Assembly: GCA_002449635.1 (NCBI GenBank)
Contig: DJXF01000098.1
Span: 1 to 9,025, forward strand
Length of the DNA: 9,025 bases
Reading direction: 5' to 3'
From: Clostridiales bacterium UBA7011
GTDB taxonomy: Bacteria > Bacillota > Clostridia > Oscillospirales > Butyricicoccaceae
Every line of letters starts with the position of its first letter. Position 1 is the stretch's first letter. Below are positions 1 to 4,726 of this stretch, piece by piece. Below the pieces are notes generated by a model. It was not told the origin of the DNA. It worked only from the letters and a program-made list of their open reading frames with translations, and ran no database searches. Made by a program: the position numbers and the translations under genes.

Positions 1-281
1 CCGACGTGTACGCCATCCGCCCCGCTTTCCAGGCAAACCTGTACATCATCGTTGATAAGGCATGGCACGCCGTATGCGTGACAAAGCTGTACCATTTGCT
101 TTGCTTCTGCCACAAATTCATCGTGTGAAAGGTGCTTCTCACGCAGCTGTACCAGCGTTGCGCCGCCCTTCAGGCATTGCTCCACCTGCGCATACAGTGT
201 GCTGTCTCCCACCCATGCGCGATCTGTAACGGCATACAGCAGCATGGCTTTTCGAATGTTCTGCGTTCTATCTGAATGCAA
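1..281 (-). CDS. thiE: Thiamine phosphate synthase, 5' part (runs off left edge)
   Basis: ThiE joins hydroxymethylpyrimidine diphosphate to thiazole phosphate to make thiamine phosphate in the cytoplasm. About 93 codons of the N-terminal part of the TIM barrel are present. Visible family motifs are the first strand LLYAVTD (residues 14-20), the substrate-binding GGATLVQLREK (39-49), the Mg2+/diphosphate motif LINDD (75-79, with Asn77 and Asp78) and ADGVHVG (88-94) at the window edge. I chose the TTG start because GGAGG lies 8 bases upstream (290-294) and the frame is continuous with the protein; the first in-frame ATG (position 245) has no such site and would leave only one residue before the first strand. 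A good promoter lies about 50 bases upstream, so thiE seems to be transcribed by itself or as a first gene. The leader between promoter and start is too short to hold a TPP riboswitch. The 3' part is outside the window. Confidence 0.93.
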   Translation of the reverse strand, partial: MHSDRTQNIRKAMLLYAVTDRAWVGDSTLYAQVEQCLKGGATLVQLREKHLSHDEFVAEAKQMVQLCHAYGVPCLINDDVQVCLESGADGVHV

Positions 282-334
282 GATAAATTCCTCCGTTCTG
301 TTTGCGGTCATTCCGCAGAATGAACCTATGATAT

Positions 335-364
335 AGTATACCGTTCCCCTGTGCGCCATGTCAA
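335..364 (-). promoter_or_regulatory. Sigma-A type promoter for thiE
   Basis: Read on the minus strand: TTGACA (359-364), an 18-base spacer, then TATACT (335-340). The -35 box is perfect and the -10 box matches 5 of 6. The predicted transcript starts near 328, giving a leader of about 47 bases that includes a small hairpin (CATTC/GAATG, 309-322). An 11-base GC-rich palindrome, GCCGGTCCGGC (366-376), sits just upstream of the -35 box and could be a protein site, but it is short. Boxes seen directly; function inferred. Confidence 0.72.
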
Positions 365-587
365 TGCCGGTCCGGCTGTCCTGATTCTGTCGTCATTTAA
401 TCGGATGGATACATTAAAAAACTCCCTGCTGTATCGTGTCAGGATTACAGTCCTGACGTTTGGGCAATTCCGCAGCGATGCCGACCGGTCAATTTGTCTC
501 TGCAGCAAAGCCCGATTGATTCTGTTTCCATCCGGTTTGCAGTTCGATGCACCCGCAAATTCTGCTGCATTTTGTCACATCGGTTTC
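365..587. other. Gene-free divergent intergenic stretch
   Basis: This is the core of the roughly 380 bases between the thiE start and the DUF1508 gene. Open frames cross it on both strands, but they run through the thiE promoter or lie antisense to the DUF1508 gene, lack a convincing ribosome binding site, and their translations resemble no family I know. The only structure I see is one perfect inverted repeat at 438-457, listed separately. There is no recognisable riboswitch, tRNA or small RNA. Confidence 0.5.
438..457. repeat. Inverted repeat GTCAGGA-N6-TCCTGAC
   Basis: Perfect 7-base arms with a 6-base spacer, between the divergent promoters of thiE and the DUF1508 gene. No T-run follows it on either strand, so it is not an intrinsic terminator. 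The size and spacing would suit a dimeric regulator's operator, although it is about 75 bases upstream of the thiE -35 box and 130 bases upstream of the DUF1508 -35 box. It could equally be the remnant of an RNA hairpin. Function unknown. Confidence 0.4.
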
Positions 588-616
588 TTGAAAAAGCAGT
601 CTCTTTATGCTATCAT
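588..616 (+). promoter_or_regulatory. Sigma-A type promoter for the DUF1508 gene
   Basis: TTGAAA (588-593), a 17-base spacer and TATCAT (611-616), with TGC directly before the -10 box giving an extended -10. The predicted transcript start is near 623, about 40 bases before the ATG. Spacing is optimal and the boxes match 5 of 6 and 4 of 6. Confidence 0.7.
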
Positions 617-662
617 TAAAATAGAGAGATTGGATAATCCGATTCGTTAGGAGGTTTGAAAA

Positions 663-1031
663 ATGGGAAAATTTGTTGTAAAAAAGACCGCTGCCGGCAC
701 CAAGTTTGATCTCAAGGCAAACAATGGCCAGATTGTTGCGTCGTCTCAGGTTTACAAATCCATGGCTTCCTGCCTCGCCGGAGTAGAAAGCGTCCGCACC
801 AATGCCCCAATTGCCGAAATCGAAGATCAGACCGCCGAGGGCTATGCCACGCTGAAAAATCCAAAGTTTGAGGTATACAAGGACAAAGCCGGCGAATTTC
901 GTTTCCGTCTGAAGGCCAAGAACGGTCAGATTATCGCCGTCGGTGAAGGCTATACGACGATGAAGAACTGTCTCAACGGCATTGCCAGCATTAAGAAAAA
1001 CGCGCCGGATGCAGAGCTTATTACCCCGTGA
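663..1031 (+). CDS. YegP/DUF1508 family small protein (two repeats)
   Basis: This 122-residue protein contains two copies of the DUF1508 (YegP) module. Copy 1 covers about residues 2-58 and copy 2 about 68-121. Each has the pattern (K/R)F.L.A.NGQI(I/V)A....Y..M..C..G..S(I/V)..NAP, seen as LKANNGQIVASSQVYKSM and LKAKNGQIIAVGEGYTTM. The fold is a small beta-rich homodimer; its biochemical role is not firmly known, and family members are common, short, soluble and often well expressed. AGGAGG (649-654) lies 8 bases before the ATG. The gene has its own promoter and its own strong terminator, so it looks monocistronic. It converges with the WYL regulator gene on the other strand. Family assignment is secure, function is not. 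Confidence 0.93.
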   Translation: MGKFVVKKTAAGTKFDLKANNGQIVASSQVYKSMASCLAGVESVRTNAPIAEIEDQTAEGYATLKNPKFEVYKDKAGEFRFRLKAKNGQIIAVGEGYTTMKNCLNGIASIKKNAPDAELITP

Positions 1032-1065
1032 AACGGCTTTGCCGAAAAAACGATACGATAAGCAC

Positions 1066-1099
1066 AAGTCGGACAGCAGGATATGCTGTCCGACTTTTT
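1066..1099 (+). terminator. Intrinsic terminator after the DUF1508 gene
   Basis: A perfect 13-base-pair stem (arms 1066-1078 and 1084-1096, core GTCGGACAGCA/TGCTGTCCGAC) with a GGATA loop ends in a run of five T on the plus strand. It begins 35 bases after the DUF1508 stop. On the minus strand the stem is not followed by a good T-run, so it may also help stop the converging WYL transcript, but less well. Confidence 0.9.
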
Positions 1100-1107
1100 G
1101 GTTTCGC

Positions 1108-1134
1108 CGGAACGGCAAAGCAACGTCCGTTCCG
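1108..1134. repeat. Inverted repeat after the WYL gene stop
   Basis: Perfect 8-base arms CGGAACGG and CCGTTCCG with an 11-base loop, beginning one base past the WYL regulator stop codon (leftward). It lacks a T-run on either strand. As RNA it would form a hairpin at the 3' end of the WYL message, upstream of the shared terminator stem, and might stabilise the 3' end. The role is inferred. Confidence 0.4.
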
Positions 1135-1135
1135 C

Positions 1136-2116
1136 CTATAACTGCTTCAATAACTGTGTCAAATATGCCCGATATTCTAATCGGACTGATTCCGGCTCCA
1201 CCAGCTGCATTTTTTCTCCTATACCTGTCAGCCACCCGAAAAACTGACGGCTGACCGTGACGGAAACCCGCACCCGAAAATGTTCGTTTTCCTCCGGTAT
1301 GAGAATGACATCACTGCCAAAGCGGTCCAGAATCACACCCGCCAAATCATTATGACAATACAGTACGACTTCCTCATCGTGTCCGCCATACATGCCAAAG
1401 GTTTTCTTTGCAAATGTACCCAAATCAAAGCGCTCAAACTGCTGTCTGCCGACGCGCTCCGTCTGCTCCAAATCCAGATGCTGCATTTTATCCACACGAT
1501 AATGCTTCATCTTTTGCGCGGTTTCATCATATGCGATCAGGTAATACTTTTCATCCTCCCATGTCAGTGCCCATGGGCTGACCACATAAACCGCACCATT
1601 TTTCTTCAGCTGGAATTTTTTCTCCACTGTCCATTCACAGTATTGAAAATGAATCTGAAAATTGCGATTGATCGCAGTATGTATTTTGTCTACATTGTAA
1701 TAAATTGTTTCATTTTCCGCTTTAATTCTGTTATGGATAAAAACCTGTCTTTGCAGTTCTGATGCTTCATACTGACTGGTCAGCTTTTCCAGCTTATAAA
1801 TCAGTTCGTCCGATTTCTTTCTGGTGATAAACTTGGAGGACTGTACCGCATCTACCAGCAGCTTCAGCTCCGGAAGAGAAAAACGCCGCGCGCCGATATA
1901 ATACCCCTGCGAAGACCCCCTTGCCTTCAAAATGTCGATCCCGAAATTCTGCAGTACCTCTATATCGGAATAAATGCTTTTTCTCTCGGCAGAAATACCG
2001 TACTCATTCAGCGCGATACATAAGTCATTTGCCGACATAACATGAGATTCGTCCGTTCGTTCCATCAAAATCCGCATCAGGTATAAAATCTTCTTTTTCT
2101 GGCTCTGTACTGCCAC
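1136..2116 (-). CDS. WYL-domain transcription regulator (HTH-WYL-WCX)
   Basis: This 326-residue protein has the usual layout and length of the YafY/PafC-like WYL regulators. Residues about 5-65 form a DeoR-like winged helix-turn-helix, with the recognition helix around SAERKSIYSDIEVLQN (42-57). Residues about 141-217 are the WYL ligand-sensing domain, with VSPWALTWEDEKYYLIAYD (179-197) and KHYRVDKM (204-211). The WCX C-terminal extension covers about 247-323. WYL domains are SH3-like folds thought to bind nucleic acids or nucleotides and to control DNA damage, phage defence or metabolic genes. The start is GTG with AGGGG about 10 bases upstream. The gene lies 77 bases downstream of the HIRAN gene in the same direction and has a promoter overlapping that gene's end. 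A target cannot be named; autoregulation and control of the HIRAN gene are the simplest guesses. Confidence 0.92.
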   Translation of the reverse strand: MAVQSQKKKILYLMRILMERTDESHVMSANDLCIALNEYGISAERKSIYSDIEVLQNFGIDILKARGSSQGYYIGARRFSLPELKLLVDAVQSSKFITRKKSDELIYKLEKLTSQYEASELQRQVFIHNRIKAENETIYYNVDKIHTAINRNFQIHFQYCEWTVEKKFQLKKNGAVYVVSPWALTWEDEKYYLIAYDETAQKMKHYRVDKMQHLDLEQTERVGRQQFERFDLGTFAKKTFGMYGGHDEEVVLYCHNDLAGVILDRFGSDVILIPEENEHFRVRVSVTVSRQFFGWLTGIGEKMQLVEPESVRLEYRAYLTQLLKQL

Positions 2117-2180
2117 GCCGTCTCATCCCCTTTTTTGTTTCTATCCCAGCATCGCATATCATCCTTTTTGTCTAGTTGTC

Positions 2181-2209
2181 ATTATAGCATATTTTACACA
2201 TTATGTGAA
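2181..2209 (-). promoter_or_regulatory. Promoter for the WYL regulator, with overlapping palindrome
   Basis: On the minus strand: TTCACA (2204-2209), a 17-base spacer and a perfect TATAAT (2181-2186), preceded by TGC (extended -10). The -35 box lies inside the last codons of the HIRAN gene. An 11-base palindrome CACATAATGTG overlaps the -35 box and the HIRAN stop region (about 2197-2207), a plausible autoregulatory operator. The leader before the GTG start is about 55 bases. Confidence 0.72.
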
Positions 2210-2583
2210 GTTTCCTCACACAATTGCTTCACCGGTGTCCCGTCTTCCGCCGGATTGTTTTCAGCGCAATTCGTTTTTTTCGTTTTGAAACCGTCTGTCA
2301 CCCTGCAGATCACCTGCGAGCCTGTAATAAACATCACTTCTGCTGTAAATTTTTTCTTCACCTTATGGGCAATCGCTCCGGCGCTTTTTGTTCCCCCTGC
2401 CACAGTATACGGGGAGTTGGCCACATAGCCTATCTTACCGATATGCTTGAGCTGAACACGGATGGCTTCACTGTCAAACGGATTTTCGGGTTCCTTGACA
2501 CATTTTACCTTTTTTCCGATGCGAAACGGTGCTGCGCCATAATAGTGACGGATACCAACAACCGAAATATACTGCTCTTTCAT
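2194..2583 (-). CDS. Stand-alone HIRAN-domain protein
   Basis: A 129-residue protein whose first ~95 residues match the HIRAN domain: VVGIRHYYG (8-16), the signature EPENPFDSEAIRV (31-43) with EP, NP, D and AI in the expected places, and IGKIGYVANSPY (48-59). In eukaryotic HLTF/Rad5 the HIRAN domain binds the 3' end of single-stranded DNA at stalled forks. Stand-alone bacterial versions are predicted nucleic-acid-binding proteins linked to DNA repair or stress. The remaining ~30 residues are polar (KTKKTNCAENN...EETSHNV) with no recognised motif. AAGGAG lies 10 bases before the ATG. It is followed by the WYL regulator in the same direction, suggesting a small stress-related unit. Domain call is strong; biological role unknown. 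Confidence 0.9.
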   Translation of the reverse strand: MKEQYISVVGIRHYYGAAPFRIGKKVKCVKEPENPFDSEAIRVQLKHIGKIGYVANSPYTVAGGTKSAGAIAHKVKKKFTAEVMFITGSQVICRVTDGFKTKKTNCAENNPAEDGTPVKQLCEETSHNV

Positions 2584-2629
2584 GCTCAGTCATCTCCTTT
2601 TTTTGCTTCGATTTCCTTTTCATGGAAAC

Positions 2630-2638
2630 AGTATAGCA
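2630..2638 (-). promoter_or_regulatory. Extended -10 promoter for the HIRAN gene
   Basis: On the minus strand TGCTATACT (TG-n plus a 5-of-6 -10 box). No good -35 box lies at the right distance, which fits an extended -10 promoter; the -35 position is instead covered by the inverted repeat at 2644-2665. The transcript would start near 2623, with a leader of about 40 bases. Confidence 0.6.
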
Positions 2639-2643
2639 AATTG

Positions 2644-2665
2644 GTTGTCCGGAAGTACGGACAAC
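2644..2665. repeat. Operator-like inverted repeat GTTGTCCG-N6-CGGACAAC
   Basis: Perfect 8-base arms with a 6-base spacer. The centre is about 31 bases upstream of the predicted HIRAN transcript start, so it replaces the -35 element. It is not followed by T residues on either strand and so is not a terminator. A dimeric activator or repressor site is the natural reading, and the WYL regulator next door is the obvious candidate, by inference only. Confidence 0.5.
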
Positions 2666-2679
2666 GGCAGCGGAAACGC

Positions 2680-2711
2680 AAAAAATCCCCGGATTCCGAA
2701 GAATCCGGGGA
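2680..2711 (-). terminator. Intrinsic terminator of the tRNA-Val transcript
   Basis: On the minus strand a perfect 11-base-pair stem TCCCCGGATTC/GAATCCGGGGA (2686-2696 with 2701-2711) with a TTCG tetraloop is followed by six T (complement of 2680-2685). It begins nine bases after the tRNA CCA end. It also isolates the tRNA from the HIRAN gene downstream. Confidence 0.92.
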
Positions 2712-2720
2712 CCTCAAAAA

Positions 2721-2796
2721 TGGTGGACACTAACGGTCTCGAACCGCTGACCTTCCGCACGTCAAGCGGATGCTCTACCAACTGAGCTAAGTGTCC
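2721..2796 (-). tRNA. tRNA-Val (anticodon GAC)
   Basis: 76 bases that fold fully: acceptor stem GGACACT/AGTGTCC (7 pairs), D stem GCTC/GAGC with loop AGTTGGTA, anticodon stem TCCGC/GCGGA with loop TTGACGT (anticodon GAC, reading GUC and GUU), variable loop AGGTC, T arm with TTCGAGA, discriminator A and an encoded CCA. No degenerate positions are visible. It has a consensus promoter just upstream and a terminator just downstream, so it is a single-gene transcript. I saw no second copy of its 3' end to the left, so there is no sign that an element integrated here. Confidence 0.97.
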
Positions 2797-2816
2797 ATTT
2801 CTTTGCTGCGAGAATT

Positions 2817-2845
2817 ATTATAGCAGGATATTTCCGCTCTGTCAA
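2817..2845 (-). promoter_or_regulatory. Perfect consensus promoter for tRNA-Val
   Basis: On the minus strand: TTGACA (2840-2845), exactly 17 bases, then TATAAT (2817-2822), with TGC before the -10 box. All 12 consensus bases match, as expected for a strongly expressed stable RNA. The predicted start is near 2810, about 14 bases before the mature tRNA end. Confidence 0.92.
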
Positions 2846-2862
2846 CAGAAATACCGCGAATC

Positions 2863-2904
2863 AAAAAAATTTTTGTGTACCTGCGCAGAGCGCAGGTACA
2901 CAAA
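2863..2904 (-). terminator. Strong intrinsic terminator of the HPr gene
   Basis: On the minus strand a perfect 15-base-pair stem (2890-2904 with 2872-2886, core GTACCTGCGC/GCGCAGGTAC) with a three-base loop leads into AATTTTTTT. It lies 20 bases after the HPr stop and just upstream of the tRNA-Val promoter, separating the two transcripts. Confidence 0.93.
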
Positions 2905-2923
2905 CGAGCAGGCATAGAAATAC

Positions 2924-3181
2924 TTACAGATTTTCCTTCAGGAATGCCTCGAGTGCTGCAGCTGCTTCTGCTTCCTGATCGCCGTCGACAGTAACCGTAA
3001 TGGTCTCGCCGCCCTTGATGCCGAGTCCCATCAGACCGAACATCTTGCGTGCATCTGCCTTCTTACCGTCCTTTTCAACGGTGATAGCGCACGGGAATTC
3101 CTTGACCTTCTTAACGAAAAGACCTGCCGGACGAGCGTGGAAACCTTCCGGATCAGTCAGTGTGTAGGTAAAGCTCTTCAT
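2924..3181 (-). CDS. ptsH: HPr-family phosphocarrier protein lacking Ser46
   Basis: HPr carries phosphate from enzyme I to the sugar-specific EIIA proteins of the phosphotransferase system. The protein has 85 residues, the normal length. The active-site motif GFHARPAG (13-20) places the phosphorylated histidine exactly at His15, with Arg17. The second conserved region reads KADARKMFGLMGLGI (41-55) where typical Gram-positive HPr has KSIMGVMSLGI. Position 46, the serine used by HPr kinase to make the CcpA corepressor, is Lys here, and position 52 is Gly. So PTS transfer looks possible but the usual Ser46-P signalling does not. AAGGAG lies 9 bases before the ATG. The gene stands alone with no ptsI beside it, has its own promoter and terminator, and follows the alcohol dehydrogenase gene. 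It could be a second HPr-like paralogue rather than the main one. Confidence 0.93.
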   Translation of the reverse strand: MKSFTYTLTDPEGFHARPAGLFVKKVKEFPCAITVEKDGKKADARKMFGLMGLGIKGGETITVTVDGDQEAEAAAALEAFLKENL

Positions 3182-3217
3182 AATCGTTCTCTCCTTTGTG
3201 AAAATTGATTTGCGTTT

Positions 3218-3340
3218 TCAGACGGGACTGCCCTGCCGCAACCCAATCCGTCCCGCCGGTACAATACAATGCTTTGGGATCAGCAGCTCAGCCGGACATC
3301 CCGCCGGATCAGCGAACGCGCGGATCTGTCTGAATCCCAT
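3218..3340 (-). CDS. Possible 40-residue leader ORF upstream of ptsH
   Basis: Inside the predicted ptsH leader there is an open frame of 40 codons, from ATG (3338-3340) to TGA (3218-3220), ending 36 bases before the ptsH start. Its translation begins MGFRQIRAFADPAG and ends GRIGLRQGSPV. It resembles no family I know. AAGGA lies about 11 bases before the ATG, somewhat too far; an overlapping 11-codon frame starts five bases earlier (MYGIQTDPRVR) with better spacing. It may simply be an open frame by chance in a structured leader. Low confidence. Confidence 0.2.
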   Translation of the reverse strand: MGFRQIRAFADPAGCPAELLIPKHCIVPAGRIGLRQGSPV

Positions 3341-3368
3341 ACATATCATTGTCCTTCGTTACAATGAA

Positions 3369-3397
3369 ATTATACCATCAACTTCACGACAGCGCAA
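3369..3397 (-). promoter_or_regulatory. Extended -10 promoter for ptsH
   Basis: On the minus strand a perfect TATAAT (3369-3374) with TGG directly before it (extended -10). The -35 region at 17 bases is TTGCGC (3392-3397), matching only the first three bases. The transcript would start near 3362, leaving a leader of about 180 bases before the ptsH ATG. The leader is rich in GC runs and holds a repeated CCGGCGGGA and a pairing CGGGAC...GTCCCG, so it could fold. Confidence 0.65.
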
Positions 3398-3443
3398 CCA
3401 AAAAACGGTATATTTTTGACGTTCTGCACAAAAATCCCTCCGC

Positions 3444-4616
3444 TCACCGGTAGGACTTTTCAAAAATCTCCGCACACGCCTCATCCGACAGCGGTATCCG
3501 ATCCGCACGGAACAGCGCGCCCATTGTCTCGCGCGCATTTTCCGCCAGCTGCTTCGATTCCTCCCGTGTCATGCCGTAATCCGACATTTTCAGCTGATCG
3601 ACGCCGCAGGCCTTTTGCAGCTCCGCCAGTGCCGTGACGAAATCCTCCGGCTTGTCCGCATCCTTTTTGCCGAGCGCCTGTGCCATTCGAATAAACCGGT
3701 CGTCGCACGCATGCTGCTCGACAAAATAGCGATAATATTCCAGCGAAATCATAATCAGACCCGCACCGTGCGGCAGATTGTGATGATACGCACTCATCGC
3801 GTGCTCCATTGCGTGTTCACTGGTGCACGAGCTGAGTGTCATAACAACACCGGAAAGCGTATTGGCAAACGCAACATGCTCGCGCGCTTCCATGTCGGAG
3901 CCATCCTGTACGGCACGCGCAAGATATGTGCCGATGTTTTCCATTGCGGTCAGCGCATACATATCGCTCATGAGATTGGCTGATTTCGCCAGATAGCACT
4001 CCGTGCTGTGAAACAGCGCATCAAAGCCCTGAAATGCCGTAAACCGCGGCGGAACAGACTGCATCAGCTCCGGATCAACAACAGCAATCTGCGGAAACAG
4101 GCGATCATCGCCGCCGAATCCGATTTTCTCATTGGTCTCCTCGTTGGAAATGACACCATACGGATCGACCTCACTGCCCGTACCTGCCGTTGTGGTAATG
4201 GCAATCACCGGAAGCGGATCGTTTGCAATGCGCTGTCTGCCGCCGGTTCCCCCATACACATAATCCCACAGATCGCCATCATTGGTCGCCATGGCGGCAA
4301 TCGCCTTGGAGGCATCCATCACGCTGCCCCCGCCGAGCGCTACAATAAAGTCGCAGCCGTTTTCTCTGGCAAACGCGGCGCCCTCCATCACCGTTGATTT
4401 GAGCGGATTTGCCATGATTTTGTCAAAAAGCACGGTCTGCACGCCAGCCTGCTCCAGCTGTGCAGTCGTGCGGTCGAGCGAACCGTTTGCCCGCGTGGAT
4501 TTTCCGTTTGAAATGACAATCATTGCCTTTTTTCCCGGCATCCTCTGCCTGTGCAGCTTATTCAGCGTGCCGCTGCCGAAAACAATTCTTGTCGGTACAT
4601 ACATGCGAAAGCTCAT
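3444..4616 (-). CDS. Iron-containing (group III) alcohol dehydrogenase
   Basis: A 390-residue, cytoplasmic, NAD(P)-dependent oxidoreductase of the Fe-ADH family, which interconverts alcohols and aldehydes or ketones, usually in fermentation. The N-terminal domain has the nucleotide-binding GGGSVMDASKAIA (95-107) and TTTAGTGSEV (141-150). The C-terminal helical domain has the expected metal ligands: Asp199 and His203 in FDALFHSTE, His268 in SEHAMEHAMSAYHHNLPHGAG, and His283 in PHG. The HAMEH-to-PHG segment is one residue longer than in E. coli FucO, a feature I recall from a clostridial subgroup. I start at ATG 4616 because AGGAGG lies 8 bases upstream; an upstream in-frame ATG at 4685 would add 23 residues unlike the family. 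The gap to radA is 110 bases and shows no clear promoter or terminator, so it may be read from radA. Exact substrate cannot be told. Confidence 0.92.
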   Translation of the reverse strand: MSFRMYVPTRIVFGSGTLNKLHRQRMPGKKAMIVISNGKSTRANGSLDRTTAQLEQAGVQTVLFDKIMANPLKSTVMEGAAFARENGCDFIVALGGGSVMDASKAIAAMATNDGDLWDYVYGGTGGRQRIANDPLPVIAITTTAGTGSEVDPYGVISNEETNEKIGFGGDDRLFPQIAVVDPELMQSVPPRFTAFQGFDALFHSTECYLAKSANLMSDMYALTAMENIGTYLARAVQDGSDMEAREHVAFANTLSGVVMTLSSCTSEHAMEHAMSAYHHNLPHGAGLIMISLEYYRYFVEQHACDDRFIRMAQALGKKDADKPEDFVTALAELQKACGVDQLKMSDYGMTREESKQLAENARETMGALFRADRIPLSDEACAEIFEKSYR

Positions 4617-4726
4617 TTTTCTCTCCTCCTGTTTGAAAACCCGGCTTTGTTTTTGGAATGTTGCCCTAATGTGAGAAAACTGCATTCATTTCCTGTCTGA
4701 AAACTGTCAGGGAAACCATACCTGCC

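Noticed and set aside
282..334. TPP riboswitch in front of thiE
   Set aside because: The leader after the predicted start is only about 47 bases and lacks the conserved CTGAGA and ACC..GAACCTGAT segments. None were seen further upstream to 600 either.
351..650. 99-codon frame on the plus strand between thiE and the DUF1508 gene
   Set aside because: It starts inside the thiE promoter without a ribosome binding site, covers the DUF1508 promoter, and its translation has no recognisable features.
489..1235. Long open frame (248 codons) on the minus strand across the DUF1508 gene
   Set aside because: It is antisense to a well-supported gene with promoter, ribosome binding site and terminator, runs through that terminator and the end of the WYL gene, and its translation looks like no protein family.
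1136..2796. Mobile island integrated at the tRNA-Val gene carrying HIRAN and WYL genes
   Set aside because: No integrase, no repeat of the tRNA 3' end to the left and no remnants of mobile genes were seen.
4617..4685. Longer alcohol dehydrogenase starting at ATG 4685
   Set aside because: The extra 23 residues do not resemble the family, while the start at 4616 has an AGGAGG site at ideal spacing and begins right at the conserved first strand.
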